Positions 1 through 14,354 of a DNA stretch of 64,000 bases are shown here, piece by piece; positions within the stretch are counted from its first letter, which is position 1, and the number at the start of each line of letters is the position of its first letter. Location of the stretch: positions 16,072,001 to 16,136,000 of the forward strand of contig OX387201.1 of NCBI GenBank assembly GCA_947561715.1. Reading direction: 5' to 3'. The position numbers and the translations under genes were made by a program. Below the pieces are notes generated by a model. That model was not told where the DNA came from and searched no databases. It saw nothing but the letters and a program-made list of their open reading frames with translations. The DNA is from Ascidia mentula. Taxonomy: Eukaryota > Chordata > Ascidiacea > Phlebobranchia > Ascidiidae.

Positions 1-323
1 GTTCGGAAGGCAAATAGAAATAATTAGTTCAGATAGACAAAGTCTTGGTTCAAATCCAGCAACACTCTTGTTTGAGACAAAATTAATTGCAGTAAATACA
101 GACAGAAGAAAAAAATATAGAATGTGGATAAATGTAAACACTTTGCTTAATTTCAAGCAGAAGCAACAAGGAATTATATTAAAAATATTTTTGTTTCAAA
201 TTTTTAATAACTACACTCACAAACGGAACTTAAACATCGTTTAAATTTTTCAACCTTACTTTTAAAAGAATAGACCACATGAGTGTAAGGTAAAACATTT
301 CCTGAGTTGGAAGGACTGCTTAC

Positions 324-3300
324 CCATTGTCATGCTTGGAATAAGATGTCCAACTGCCATCATTTTGACGCCACTGCCACATGGGGGTGCCATCACCAGT
401 GGCATGTTTTCCATGTTTTAGAAGACGGTCAACACTAAACATGGGATCATCTCGTGGTAGTCTTGGCATCAATTCTCTGAACAACAAAAAAACATTCACA
501 ATTGCAACCATAGTCAATTTTCAAAAAATTTTAAATGGTTTCTATTCAAGGGCGAAATCGATTTTTTACAAATAAATCTGCTGACTTCAATCTGAGCCTT
601 GTTGCTTCATGATATATGCGAACCAAAGTAATTTGCTGTCGCAGATAATAAAACAATGCCTAACCGAGGGCTAGATTCCTCTACAGCTATTAAGCAAGTC
701 GTTTCCATTCAAGGTTTTGGGGTTTTTTTCTGCTCAAAATTATCCTTTTTTTTAATTGTTTTAACAATTTTAAACCAGAGGCAACTGCATTTAACAATAT
801 TTTCCTGTAGGAAAAATATCAATTGTTTTGGTGGATTTGCCCAAATCATATTTTTCCATTCATGCCATTTAACTTAGAAAAAGACTTGTTTTTAAGAAAG
901 ACTTGTCTAGTTTTGTCTCACCCAATAAGGGAGGTAATTTCATACAGTTCTTGTGGACTTCTGGGCACAAGTTCTATTTGTTCCATTTCTGTTGCAGTTC
1001 CACATAGGAGATACCGCAGTGTTTCAGCAATGTCTGCAAAAAGCCAATGTGTGGGTTATGTGATGCCATTCTAATGTAATAAGCATGGATTGTAAAATCC
1101 GATTCTAAATCAATGCCAATATCAGAATGGATGAAACCTTTTCAGGGCACATTTTAGTTTGGTCCAAACGGATTTCAGTAATTAGGTTTGCAAAACCAAT
1201 TTTGGCAACTGAGGGATTCAAAATCCTATCAAGGGTGAAAAGCCTAAATAATACTGGTTTGGACCGACTAACAATGTGCCCTGAAAAAGCCTACGCTACT
1301 ATTCTGGACACTACCTGACTTTATCAGTCACAAACAACCTTAAAAAAATCACAACATTTTAATTTGTTGTTTAAGACATAAAAGTTACAAATCATAAAAT
1401 TAGTTCTGAAATACAAATACATCTAACAATCTGAAACCCAACTTTAATGCCTGTCTATTGTGTTGGTGTCGGTAACTATGTAAACAGTTCATTAACATCA
1501 ATAAGTAGAATTTTGAAATGTAATCAACTTCGGTTTCTTACTGTTTCTGACAAGTTGGGTTGCAAGGTCTGGAGATGATGAACACAATAAGCACATTGTC
1601 CTGATCACCATCACAAATGTACTACTTCCAATAAGTGGTGGCGTAACAACCAGAAGGCTCTGAATAATGCAAAAAGTTTTAGTTAGGCATCAACACTATC
1701 AAATATTTGCCTAAAAAATGTTGGAATTTCGTTTTCGCAACACTTTTGGTACAATTACACCATTGCTTCAAAAATATAATTGTTCCCTTCTAATGATAAG
1801 TGATGATGCAATATGGGTGAAAATGGGTTCGTTGTACATTTTTTATGCATACACTGAACATATGTCAATAAACAGAATTCCAAACTGCAGTGTACACAGA
1901 AGGGTTGTATACGTTGTTTACCTGAAAGTTCTGCAGCAAGCCATCGTTGGCAATTTTTCTCAAGATGGCTGCCTCACTCTGGTAATTATCAACTAAACGA
2001 GCAAAACAGAGACAGACGCTTTCCACACACTTCTTGTCCTTTGAACAAATAAGGTTCGAAAACAAATTTTAGATTTCTATACCAGCTTTTGAGGCTTTGA
2101 GGGAAGAAATGACACGGTTTCATATCACAGTTACAAGATAAAAATTGTATTAATATGCATTGAAACAGAAAAAATATTCTGCAACGGGGGTTTCCTTATA
2201 AAAAAATTTTACTGGCATCAAACAGTCCATGAAAACTATACAAAGACTATACTCCATAGTGGGAGAATCTGATTTCATTGTTCAATTTTGTTTGTGACAC
2301 CAAAATGTGTATGTCCACTTACATGGTGTGTTAATCTTTGTACAAGTAAGGACACCGAGCTTCCATAGTATTTGTCGAACTCAGAGTGTGGGTCATTGAC
2401 TGAAAGCACAGAGCAACAATTTGCAGCAACAGTGAGAGCATTACGTTGCGCTGGAAGTGAGAAAAAGTCCACATAGAGAAGGCACGAAGAAAGACCATTA
2501 GCTCTGAGAATAGAAGCACCATGACGACGAGAAAGCATTTCAAGTGCTGTCAATGACTGTTCGGCAACATCCATGCATTGTATGCTTTGCAGCTGCAAAC
2601 AATGTATTTAAGGTTGGGATAATGTATAAGAAGTCTACTGCATTCTGTTACGTTGGATGTGCACAGATTAAATTTTAATGAAATCTGGAATTTACATAAA
2701 TGCTTGCTAAGAAATTTACCAAACAATGCAATAATTTTAAATACTTTATTGATGGTGAATAGCATAAACTGTCACCACAGGGTGAAGAAAAATTGCATCA
2801 GCGTTTGATGCATGATTGTGCCACAGCCATGTAATTACAGAAGACATGGTTTGTTGTTTTAAAAACTACACTTTGGGAAGGTGCATAATTCATCTGGCAT
2901 TAATTTTTCAATGTGATTTTTTACTTTTTCTAGAAACGAGGGAACAGCGTCCACAACCACAGCAGACGACCTCGGAAGTGCTTCCATCATGTAGGTTAGT
3001 GCACGACATGCGTGGTTCATTATGTCAAAGTTGTGTTCCATCTGAAAGAAAATAGGCAATGAAATATTAATTTTACCCTTTTTTCTCCTTTTTTTTAGGG
3101 CAAATGTCACGTAGGATAAATGTTTTGTGATTTTGCCACAAAGCAAATCATTTTTAATGCAATTCCATTATGAACAAGCAAAATTATCAATAATATTTAA
3201 CTTGAAACAGTGACATATCTAAAAATGGAGTTTTGGATAAATAATACAATTTCACCCTCCCCAACATTCACAAATTGTTTTTTCAAAAGTTATTTCAAGG

Positions 3301-6300
3301 CGTTTGGTGTTGAACTAACAATAAATATTCATGATTAAATTGTGTCATATTAATTCCTCACAAAGTTTCCTTATGAATAAATTCCTATTTTAAATGAGTT
3401 GGTATATACAAGTGTTTCCCAAACTGTTTTGTGCGCAGAACCCTACAAGATTACTTAAGTTGGTAAGGACCCCCAGAAAATCAAGTAAACCTTAACTTTA
3501 TTCCCAAAATTATCCCAAAAATGTTGGGGCTTAGGTTTCAAGGCTTACAATCATACTTTCGTATGGAGCCCAATTTCGCTGGTTTATGCAACTGTTATGA
3601 CAGCTTCTGTTTCATGTAAAACCAAAAAACAAAACAGTAATCTGAATAAAACATTACCTTGAGCAGCGTTATGAGAGCAGGCACCACAGACTTGATAGGG
3701 AAGCCGGCAAGTGTGTCCTCATTCCCCATGACCAGAAGTTGACACATTTCAATCACCGACTGCAGTTGACGAGACTCGTCATTGGTGGCTTGCATGCCTT
3801 GCAATAACTGCTGTGCTTTTGAGTCTACAAGACAATGTTCATTATGAACACAATGCCATGAAATATTGTTTGCCGGCCTGAGCAATAACTTCAAGTCGAT
3901 CATACAAGGATTTCAAGCAAATGAAAAATTGACTGCATAGTATGGTTTAATTTTGTAGTATTTACAGAAAAACACCCCAATGGACATTTGTAATTATGAC
4001 ATTTGTCTTTGCCAAATGCTACAACAACTTCAAGTACGTCTTACTTGTGCCACTGTTTACAGATCGGTGGAGAATTTGTTGAACTCGTGGACCAAGAGTG
4101 TTAAAAAAGGTTGATGGAAGGCCTCGAGACTCGAGAAGAGCTGAAAAATAACCAAGAATCAAACATGTTTGGAAAGAAAATTGACAAAATAAAATTTTTG
4201 TCCTAATTCAGAAGAAAATAGAAACCACTTTTATATAACTTAGCATAAAGCAATACTTTATAAACTGCACAACATTTCATCAGTTTAACATACATATTCT
4301 ACCAAACAGGATATCCCAGAAATTACAACAAATTCTACAAGGATATCCCAGCAATTACAACATATTCCACAAGGATGTCCCAGCAATTGGTTCAAAACCA
4401 AAAATGGAAACAATGTGGAAAACAATGAGAAAATTCCCTACACAGGCCTGAAGTCAAGAGTACCTTGCAATCTTGACATGTCTGGATCATCAAACTCAGA
4501 TTCAGGATTAGCATTAGCTCCACTTGAGGGTTGTGACTCACCTTTGTAAACAAGTGGTTAGGTTTCATAAATTTGATATTTGAATCACACCAACCTTTAA
4601 GCACACATGGTTGGCATGCAACTTTTAATACTTACTGGCTTAACACCAGGAAAGTGGTTTACTTATGTTCATGTACCAAAAACCAGTTTATCAACCACTA
4701 CAACCACTTGTGTATGAAAAAACTACACAGCAGAAGGGATGTGCAAGGGCGAACCCAAACCCCAATAGATTTGCAGAAAATGAGCTTAATTTTTCAGTGG
4801 GCTTGTGGTAAAACATTGTGTTAAAGTTGATATTTTTTGTGCCTTTTCATAATTAGTATCTGTCTATTACAGTAGCACAATGTCACTACTATTAAAACAG
4901 GAGTCGTTTCTATCAGTTGTTTATCACTAGGAATAGTTACAGGAGGCACAACAAAATATTGCATCAATATTGCGTTCAAGACAACAATCATTTACAAATC
5001 GTTCGAAATAGGAGGGATCGCGACCAACACACTGACGCGTTTACGACAATTTGACAAACAACTTTCATCTTGTATTGTTCGACGCAACAAATAACACCCC
5101 TGTAACCGTTTTGGGCGCAATTGCATTACTGCGTCATAATAGCGTCTTTCCTCAAGCGTTGCCATTTAATTACGACGGTGATTACATGGATGCCTTAAGG
5201 TTGTTGATTGCTGGAAGTTTATCGCAATGTATTTAAAAAAATGTACTGTTATGAATTATTTTGCTGTTTGTGGGCAAAATATTACTTGTAGATCTACAAG
5301 CAACATACGAGCGCACGATGCAACCGACCATGGCTTTGGTGACGTCATGCTTTATTAACGAATGTATTCCGGTTCGTGCAAAAACGTTTCTTGATCAATC
5401 GCGTTCGTGCAAACCCAATCTTTGTCAATTTGGCACAGTCAAAAATACCGTTTTCAACAAATACCGTGAACAGTATTTATAGAGAGCACCATAAGACCAA
5501 ACTACACCAACAAAATCATAAAATGCCTGAATCACTTGACTCCAACACAAGTCAGATATGAGCGAAGTATCAGAAACTCACCAGTGGTTGGGTTGTTGTC
5601 AGCATTGCTTGTTCCTTGGTTGTCTGTTGGTTCCTGGCCGGGCCGAGCTGCGTCTTGAGACATCCCAGAGGCAGCTCCCGGCTCAGAATCACGTGAGTTT
5701 GTACTCGACGATTTTCCTCTTCCTCTGCGGCTGGAAATACAACGAGATGTTTGGTAAGAAGTATTTTTACACACCACTCAGTTATCATGCACTAGAATTT
5801 ATTAATCTGTTTTTCTAGCACACTTATGACATATATTTTTATTTACCCACATTTTGCCTTCTGTTTAGTTAGCTTACTAAGCATTCATTTAGTTGAGTCA
5901 GAAGAACAGAACAATGAAATACAAAATTGCCTGGTAACAACAACAACATAATATTATATGTTAGAATTTGGCAAAAAGTTGCAAATTATTACATAGTGGA
6001 TACAATGAAGTCATCGAGATGAAATGTTGAGGTTTTTCGAATGATTGTCAGAGAAAGACACAAATAAGTCAGTTCCAAATATGGGTACACATTACCAAGT
6101 TGTTCATGTTGGCTGACGTATTTTATGTACGTCCTTATCACAGTGTGATATCTATGTAAATAGAGGATCACCTTGTACTTGCGCAGGACCCCGTTTTGCC
6201 TGTAGTTGTTCGTCTGTTGTAAAGTAGGTGGCTGGGGGGTGACTGGTAGCGCTTACGGGACTTTCCCTTGCTTTCCTCCTCCGGTTTTGTACTGCCTTTC

Positions 6301-9300
6301 CCTGGAATTATTTGAAACACATTTAAAAAATGCGATGACTAACAAAGCATACGGTGGTAATGTGTAGCTTTTAAATAAGCAAACAGAGTTAGTTTTTGAA
6401 CATTTGTTGTGAGCATGTTTCCACCTCTCCTGACCTTTGGTGATTTCAAAACAATGAAAAAATATAAAAATTCATAACAAACTAAACATCAATGTAGGGT
6501 TTTAGATGCTTGGTTATAAATGTAGTAGGGGTTTGGGTTAACTTGGATTGCTCAAAACAAGCACTGTGGTCCCACAGCCAATAGTTGTTATCACAGTTTT
6601 CTACATAGATAAGAGCATGATGTAATAAGAAAAAAGGGGAGAAGGTGAAGCAAAAGATGATTGTGCAAAGCAAACACCTTATGTATATCACATCAACCTT
6701 GTGTATATCACATCAACGGGAATCAAATCAACCTTGTGTATATCACATCAACAGGAATCACATCAACCTTATGTATATCACATCAACAGGAAGCCACGTT
6801 TTGGTTTGGATTGTGAACTAGGCGAAAGCTTTTGTTGTGTGGTTAAGAAATGGGGCAGTATGGTTTTGTGATTGACAAGCCATAAATTGCACTATATTCG
6901 CCCCTCCAACCATGTAAATGTAAACCTTCTATGGCTACTTGTATAATGGATATTATGTAAACACTTGTATTTATGTAACTAGGTAGTCATTATCAAAATA
7001 AACTTTGCTATGGTATGACACAATTGAAAAACTACCGTGTTAGTCTGTAAGAACATATTACCAAACTAACTACGCTAATGAATGGAAGGTTTATGGAATT
7101 TACTGAAACAGATGAGATAAATATGGTGTTTTATTGGCCTAGGTTGGACATAATAAACTGAATATATCACCAAAAATACAAAACTAAAAACAAAAAAAAC
7201 TATTTGTGATTTTAAAATTTTCAATATATACATACTGTATACGTTTTCTTTGTATTCATCACAACAACAAAAATGCCCACATATTCATTTATTGCAAAAA
7301 TCTACCTATTATTGTCAAACTACATAAGAACATGAAATTCCTGTTGCTGCCAGGCATATTGTAATATAAAAATGTACTGCTCTTCTGGTATGCAATGAAC
7401 TGTATTTATGCTAGCAAGACTGCGTTGTCCAAGCATGTGGTGACATTGCGACACGAAGTTGCCTTCGAAAAAGCCCAAGATTTGGAAAAGGAGTTGGACC
7501 ACACCAAGCGGCTCTTTCTTGAGTTGCTTCACATTCATAAAAATAGTGGATGTGTCACAACACAGAACAATGTGTTTTTTTTCCGGCAGTTCATAACAAT
7601 TTGTTGTAACTGCCTCCTGCAGTGTTTGGTGTTTTGGCCTCTAGCACTGGATTTGACAAGTGGTGTCGTTTTTTTCTTTTTGTGCCCTTTCTTTTTTAAT
7701 GTAGTTCACTTTGAAACTGCGTTATACCTGATGAAGTCTCGCTGCATGGCAGACAAAACGTCGAATAAATACAGTTTTATGCCAGAAGAGCAGCACATTT
7801 TTAAATTACATAAAAGCGTAAATTATTACACCTGACTGACAAACAATGCGGACTAAGCAGTGATACCTAAAACCTTAATCTCAACCTGCAATTACCCAAG
7901 TGGAAATCAACAATTCTACTTGTCATGTTAACAAAATATCATTCTCAGCAAACTACTTGAAATTGATCAGACGAAAGTTATTTTAAGAGCAAAAACACAC
8001 CTTTGATGCTTTTAGAATTCTTTGTCCTGGGAAATTTTGCTGCACTAGATGAACTACTTGATGCTCCCTCAGTTGAATTGCTTTGCCCTGTGGTTTTGCC
8101 TGCAATGAAGCGGAACAGGATACTAAACACAGGTTGTCGCACCACTTGTGTGTAACCACTTTAAAGGACAATTTCAATAAAACTTATTGCTCAGTAACTT
8201 GAGGTCTGTGGCAGCAATTCAACCTATTTTACTTAAAAGGTAAAGCCTAATTGTGGGCGAAGTTTTTATATCCAAAAAAATCACAGCCATAACAACAAAA
8301 TTTTATTATAACTTGTTGAAAAAATCAGATCTTTTTGCCCATAAGTCTGTCAGGTGATTCTGATACTTTATCAAAGAGTTCTATTTTTTTTTATCTAGTT
8401 CCCAATATTTTTCATATATTTTGTGAAAAGATTCATTTAAGTTCATTCATTTCCAAGAGCAAGAATATAACAATAAACCTATCAAATTAAAAAAAATACT
8501 TGCATACCTGATTTGTTGGCTGATTCTGTTTTACTAAAACTTGACAAATGAAACCTTGATGCTGACGACTTTGTCTTTCCCTCTGCAAAATTCACACATG
8601 TAACAAAACCAAAAAAACATTAATAAACCCAACGCCAACCTTCACGTTACAACACCAAACACCATTACTTCAGAATGTTTTTTGGACTCACTTTCAGCTT
8701 TTTGTGACTTCTGATTGGCAGAAGTGGAAGGCTCAGCTGTAAGTTTCTCTTTGGTTGTTGGTTTTTCAGTGTTCACTTTGGAAGATCGAGACGCCAGCTT
8801 TCTTGGGGGACTTGAGGCAGCAGTACCACTGCTACCAGCCTAGAAAAAATCAATGGCCTCAAAAGATTAGTGTCAACAGCAAAAGCTGACATTATTTCAG
8901 AAAAATGAATTATGTCCAACTATCAGTTATAATAAGAAATACAGTATTTTTAGGCCTCTTAAAGTATATACTTGCTGGAGCATCTGGATAAATAGTGTTC
9001 TTTCAGTGACAAAAAGTTAAAGGATCTTTCTGCTATTCTTGTTAATTTGGGACAGTTGTTTTTTGATTAGGCCAATCAAAATGAGCAAACCGATAGTTTA
9101 ATACAGCAAACAATGGTTGTTGTTATAATCAACACTGACATGGACTCGTGGTTCAAGTAGAGACATAAGCTTATTGCATTTAGGAACACGAAAATCCTGT
9201 CGCAACAAAGATTTATAGTCAGCAAACAAGTGCACTTCTGAAGTAAATGGATAGCTTCAAGCAATACTTAAATCACATTTACACAGTGAAGTTGACCTAT

Positions 9301-12300
9301 TTTAATCAAATGTCTAACCAAGGTTACCAGTGCACACATGTCTGGTACGTCAGGTGACATATCTATGTTGGAAAAGGAAGAGGTAGTATTTTGTCAGACA
9401 GCTGGGTATATCACTTGCACAAATAAGTCAATTTGCATATACAGGTCCCATGGTATTCACCAACTGATAAAACTGCCTTTTCACATGAAAAGTCAAATAT
9501 TGTACCACAACTAAACTAAAATATCACTTCTTTGTCAGCTGCCAAACAATTATCTGGCATTATCTTGACATTTAGGTTTATTTTCTAAAGTCAACAATAC
9601 TTCCCCAAGCTTACACCAATGTCCCTGACAACTGGTAGCGTACACGCCTATTTAACGACTTTGGAGAAACAATATAACTTTATTGCTGCTTTTTTAACAT
9701 GTACCATTGCCCATACAAAAAATACACAAAACTCATTGCCAAGATCTACCTAACTTCCAAGGGCATTTTCTCAAACAATGACATAATAAGAGTTGGGCTA
9801 ATAGGTCAATTTTTCAACAGCTGACTCTTTTGTTTATTAGTGATTTAATGATTAAACATAAGTATTTTGTTTTCTCAACAAAAACATTCCATCAGACACA
9901 CAAACCAAATTAACATTTTTCTTGACTTTTTAAACCTTAACTTACAACAAGCCTACTGTACCCAGATGTTGAAACACTTACCTGGTGGGAAATCCCTTCC
10001 TCTTCCGAATCTGATGAGGTTACAGGTGGTATAAACGGGTACCAGAGTTTTGCTGCAACCTCTTTAACCTAAAATACCGAATGACTATTTAACTGCCAGC
10101 CACTGAGAATATTTATTTGCATGCATAAACACCCAATGGTTTTGCATACTGCTAATGAAAAGCTACACAAGTCATGTCTTTAATGGTGTAAGTGTGCTTA
10201 GTAGTGAATCAGTTTAAAAGTCTGTTTAACCACTGTCATTTAAATGTACTTAAATTATCATCAGACTACAAAACATCCAAGCTGCTGAAAAGATTGCTGA
10301 AAATTTCTTATAAAAACCACTTCTTGGAAATAAAGCAGTCATTTAGCAAAAAAAAAAAAAATGTCATTTTAAAGTTCTCAAAATATAACAGATGGAATTG
10401 GTTCCTTAAGAAAACAAGATGAACTTGTGGCATCCTCCATTAGGTTTAAAATTTACAGTCACAATCACCAATCAGGCAATCTTTTGTTTACAAATTTGTC
10501 AGACCTGTACCAAATACCGGCATGCTGTGAGGATATCCCAAGTACATTGTTACTAGCAAAATGATTTTTTGCATCATAGACGATGCAGTGAACCATTTAC
10601 TTCCTGCTTCAGTTGCTACGCGGAAAGTTTGTTGTGAATAGCATAAAAAATACTCACCTTTATTGGATGCTTGTGTTCAAGCAGGTCCTGTGATGGGATT
10701 TTCTTCAGGCTGGGTAGAGATATTTCATTAACATCAGACCAAAGCCATTATTTATTTATGGAAAACGTCACCCACGAGTTGGGAAGACTTTGCCTTGACC
10801 GACAATTTTAAGAATGCAAAACCAATAAAACAAAGCACTGTGTAATTATACAAGTTTTAACATTTGGATTAATATCAACGGTGAAAAAAACAAATAAAAA
10901 AAATTCATGTCAACCAATAGACAAAAATATTGGTTTATTATTACATATGTTGAACATTAAGAAAGCTTCATGAAAAAGTGTTTGAAGTTATTTACGTTTC
11001 ACATATCAAAGCAATATTGTTCTAACTGTTGCAGGATGTACACTGCTTACAATACTGACACTGTGTTGTTTCTTTTATTGACATATTGTCAGGAGTTGGC
11101 CATATGTACCTATCTGCTGAAGTAGCAAAAGCCTCCGAGCGTGTGCGCTTGGGAGGTTGGTGCAGATCAATACTGGTTCCAGGTTTTGCTGTGTTGCCCT
11201 TGTGTGATGATGATCCTTCAGAGTGTGCTGTTAACAAACGTGGAATTGTGATCAAACTTAAGTTTAACTGCTGTTGGCCACAACAACACCATATGTGTGC
11301 ATGCCTTTTACTGTTTGCATCACCCTGATCTATTTGGCAAATGTGCGATATTGTAAGTTGGTAAAAAAACACACACATTTGGGTCATTTGTTTAGAAAAA
11401 GTGTGATAATACAAAGCCAAAAACACAAAAAGGTGAAATTTTTGTGTTTGTATTTTTGTGTACACAAGTGTGGATCAAGCTTGGAATGTTAAGCTATGAT
11501 AAGGAACACAAAGTTATTAGTGGAAATGGTCAATTTTTTAGGTGCGAAAAACTTAATCTGATGCCAAAGCTACTGTGCTTCTTATTGGTTTATTATGTTA
11601 ACACAAAATCACAGGAGACTGTTTATTGTGTAAACTGAGGTGACACAACAAAACTTAAGCCTTAAAATGTGACATGGGCTTTAGTATAAAAGTATAACAC
11701 ACACTATGCTAAGATGGATGGGGTATAAAAGACGAGTAGTGCAGTGGTTGTAAGTAACATGGGGCCAAACGTGCAATGCAAAGATCACAGCAACAATCCA
11801 CTATTTACAACTGTTTGCTTTTGTTTTTTTGCTCGTCAGTTTTTCCCTCAGCAAGCTGGCTCTTGTTGGTTTAACTGGAATACAGCCACCTGGCCACCAA
11901 ATTGAGCTTAATATTTTGTGTTAAGGTTGAAGCAACTATTTTATAATATGTTACACAGTAATCACACACATGGCAGGTTGGCTTCAGGGAAGAAAAAAGG
12001 TTTAAATTTAAACACTTTGCTATTGTGTTACCCACCAGAAACTGTTTAATGAACAGTTGTTTCAAGTGCTGATGAAAGGACCTTGTAATTAGCCACTTGT
12101 CTTTTAATACTTTAACATGTTTTTGATGATTGATTTCTATTCTTAAGTAACATAAACATACACAGTATTGAACAGTTCCCCATCAGCACACTTTTTCTTT
12201 GCATGAAATGGTTTCAGAAGAACATGGTGAATGTTAAACACCACAAAATCAGTGTTTTTGCAGTTTTCATCCCATATAAATATTAAAGTCCCATAAAATT

Positions 12301-14299
12301 TCACAAATTCCGTTGTTTTGATAATTACATAACTTATTTAGCAACTCATGTAAAAACTTTTTTAACTACATTACATTTGTACAGTGGATAATAAAAACAA
12401 CAGACAATATCATTTACAAGGTGAAATATTCATTACTTTTAGAGCACAACACAAGTTTCAAAACAGCAAAACAAACAAACATTTATTTAAATAGGCATAA
12501 ATTAGATCATACCTAGCAGAGAAGGAGTTGAAGCCGTCCGTTTAACTGGAGTTAAAGGGTTACTGCTTCCAGCACGCTTCTGTTCAACTGGTGGTCTGTA
12601 TTAACAATATAATTAAGTGAAGAGAAGTGCTGTTACTTTGTTCTATACACAGGGCTGCCATGGATGTGCAACTGAAACTAAGCCTAAACTCTTACACAGA
12701 CTTTACAGCATGATGACCTTTATTTAGCCGCGATGTGAGAATGGATGACAAATAATGTTGGCAAAATACAGAAAAGGTCAGCATTTAACCTTGTTTCAGC
12801 CAAAAAGTATTGAAATAAGGACTTGAAAATGTTCAAAATGAGGATGCCTAGTCAAAAATCAGGACAAACATTGGAAATAATGACGCTTGGATTTTCTAAG
12901 ATGCTGACTTTCAAAAATAACGACAAATCTTAGAAATAAGGTCAACATGGCATTCCTGGCTGCAGAAGATAATGCACTGTTTTTTCCAAAAAGCAAAAAC
13001 AAACACTTCACAAAATTTATGTCAGTATATACAGGTTTATATTCATTTTCAAATGGAATGATACAGCAACTCCTGTATTAAATCCTAAGTCATTTCTTTG
13101 ACAAGGTTTTTCCTTCTAGTATATATTTCACCTATTCTTGCAGGCATCACTACTGTTACTAAGTCTTTGTTAGCCATAAAGCTATCAGGTGATTCCGATA
13201 ATACCAACTTTCATTTGTAATATTATAGTAGTCATTTTAAGGCTATTTAGTCATCAACGCGTCTTGAGATAAAAAGTATCATTGTTGGCTTCAAGAAAAT
13301 GAATGTAATTTTTTGGGTAAAACAGGTGTAGATTAGCAACGAATAATGCTTTGTAGTACAATGCCTTGTACTGCTTTGTATTAAGTTTGTACAATACCTG
13401 AAATAACTAGTTTGGCGAGTGGGTCTGGGTCGTAGTCTCTCTTTGTAACTAAAGCAAAAGATTATTACTTGCTGCAATCAATATCTTTAAACTGTATGTC
13501 ATTAAACACATTAAGGAGTGGAATTAGTATTGAACTACACACAAAAACCATAGCATTTAAGTGAATTTATATTCACGCAACAGTTTGTATTTGCCACAAA
13601 ACAATTGGCAAAATGAACAAAACACTAAAAACAAAAGCTAATAAGGAAAAAAATATGTACAGCTGCACAGCAATACCACCTCATTGCATAATGATTATAA
13701 AGTAATTGGAAACTTTGTTTTTGTACACAAACATTACGAAACAAGGAAATAGGGACTTGCCAAAGTTTAAATAAATTATGGTTGGTAAATGACTCACTCA
13801 CAGTATCGGACAACTTTCATGTCATAACCTTTTGAAACCATCATCAATTTATAACTATTTAGTTGGCATCACCAGTAATAAGTCACCAAAAGGTTAAATG
13901 TGAAAGATACAACCTATTCATAAAAACAGACATGATATTATTTTGCCTTAAAAAATTTCAAAATGTGGTATTGAAGCATGTCTAAAGTTAAATAATTAAA
14001 CTTATGCAAGAAGAGGTAGCAAAATTGCACAAATAACATAAAAATATGTATGTAACCACACCAGTTTAAATGTGATTTTTCACCTAAAAAAGAAACCTAA
14101 ATATCAAGAGTAACACAATGGTTCTGTGGTTGATTAACCACCAATAGTTCTGTGGTTTTGTGGTTTATTCATTCATCACATTGACAGCTTAATTGTGTAG
14201 TTACCTTGCTTTGGAATTCTCTGTGGCTTCAGAGGAATTTTGGAGTTTAGCTTTCTTGGAACCCGGCCCCCCAGCCAATTTCTCACAGCGTGTGGACAT
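324..14299 (-). CDS. TRIP12: TRIP12-like HECT E3 ubiquitin ligase, N-terminal part (partial at left edge)
   Basis: Twenty coding exons, in transcript order: 14205-14299, 13398-13448, 12513-12595, 11110-11227, 10658-10709, 9982-10068, 8692-8839, 8508-8582, 8001-8099, 6172-6301, 5582-5730, 4464-4541, 4045-4140, 3658-3824, 2925-3041, 2323-2592, 1922-2038, 1542-1659, 922-1033, 324-476. All phases join, giving about 771 residues from the ATG at 14299. Residues 1-385 are Ser/Lys-rich and disordered, with a TGSCASTSRRG stretch also known from vertebrate TRIP12. Residues about 385-720 are the armadillo-like region ([41 protein letters not shown]). The last exon opens the WWE domain ([11 protein letters not shown]). 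The catalytic HECT domain must lie beyond the left edge. TRIP12 is a nuclear ligase of the N-degron/ubiquitin-fusion degradation pathway. The start is supported by an in-frame stop upstream. The family call is firm. Confidence 0.95.
3410..3590. mobile_element. Fragment resembling the end of a hAT-type element
   Basis: Inside a TRIP12 intron the sequence AGTGTTTCCCAAACTG resembles the terminal repeat of non-autonomous hAT elements, and the following bases (CAGAACCC, GGACCCCCAG) fit such ends. No matching opposite terminal repeat or target duplication was found, so it is a relic at best. Confidence 0.3.
4542..5581. other. TRIP12 intron without recognised gene
   Basis: This 1.0 kb intron holds several short open frames on the plus strand (61-83 codons). 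None has splice signals or a recognisable motif. It contains one perfect CRE palindrome TGACGTCA at 5340-5347. I see no gene or repeat. Confidence 0.5.
6677..6790 (+). repeat. Short imperfect tandem repeat
   Basis: The motif TGTATATCACATCAAC occurs four times, separated by CTT or by a GGAATCA(C/A)ATCAACCTT linker, inside the TRIP12 intron 6302-8000. Units of about 17 and 35 bases alternate, so it is a small compound minisatellite. Confidence 0.8.
7362..7808. mobile_element. MITE-like element with about 45 bp terminal inverted repeats
   Basis: The left end reads TAATATAAAAATGTACTGCT and the right end, reversed, TAATTTAAAAATGTGCTGCT. The match continues through CTTCTGG and ACTGTATTTAT, about 45 bp in all. 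The interior carries only a chance 146-codon frame with no transposase motif, so this looks like a non-autonomous DNA transposon of 447 bp. A clear target duplication beyond TA was not found. It lies in the TRIP12 intron 6302-8000. Confidence 0.75.
8840..9981. other. TRIP12 intron without recognised content
   Basis: AT-rich intron DNA with no open frame supported by splice sites or motifs. A stretch near 8330-8380 in the neighbouring exon-flanking DNA (TCAGGTGATTCTGATA) recurs near 13190 (TCAGGTGATTCCGATA), so both introns hold copies of one dispersed repeat. Confidence 0.4.
11228..13397. other. TRIP12 introns around the 83-base exon
   Basis: Two AT-rich introns flank exon 12513-12595. Apart from the dispersed-repeat copy near 13170-13210, I see nothing that looks like a gene, RNA or element. 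Confidence 0.4.
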
Positions 14300-14324
14300 G
14301 TGACTCGATCCAATCAGGAAGCAT
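14283..14324 (-). promoter_or_regulatory. Upstream ORF overlapping the TRIP12 start codon
   Basis: An ATG at 14324 opens a 13-codon frame that ends at a TGA 14 bases past the main ATG (14299), in another frame. If the 5' leader includes this stretch, ribosomes starting there would bypass the TRIP12 start. The leader's acceptor is not certain; a likely one is the TAG at 14355-14357, so the leader exon would be about 14300-14354. Confidence 0.35.
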
Positions 14325-14354
14325 TCCCGTCTATCTATTTCCACTATACTATTT

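Noticed and set aside
40..62. tRNA B-box-like GGTTCAAATCC near the left edge
   Set aside because: No convincing A box or cloverleaf around it.
7395..7835. 146-codon plus-strand frame
   Set aside because: It lies within the MITE and its inverted ends, has no ATG context or motif, and is in a TRIP12 intron.
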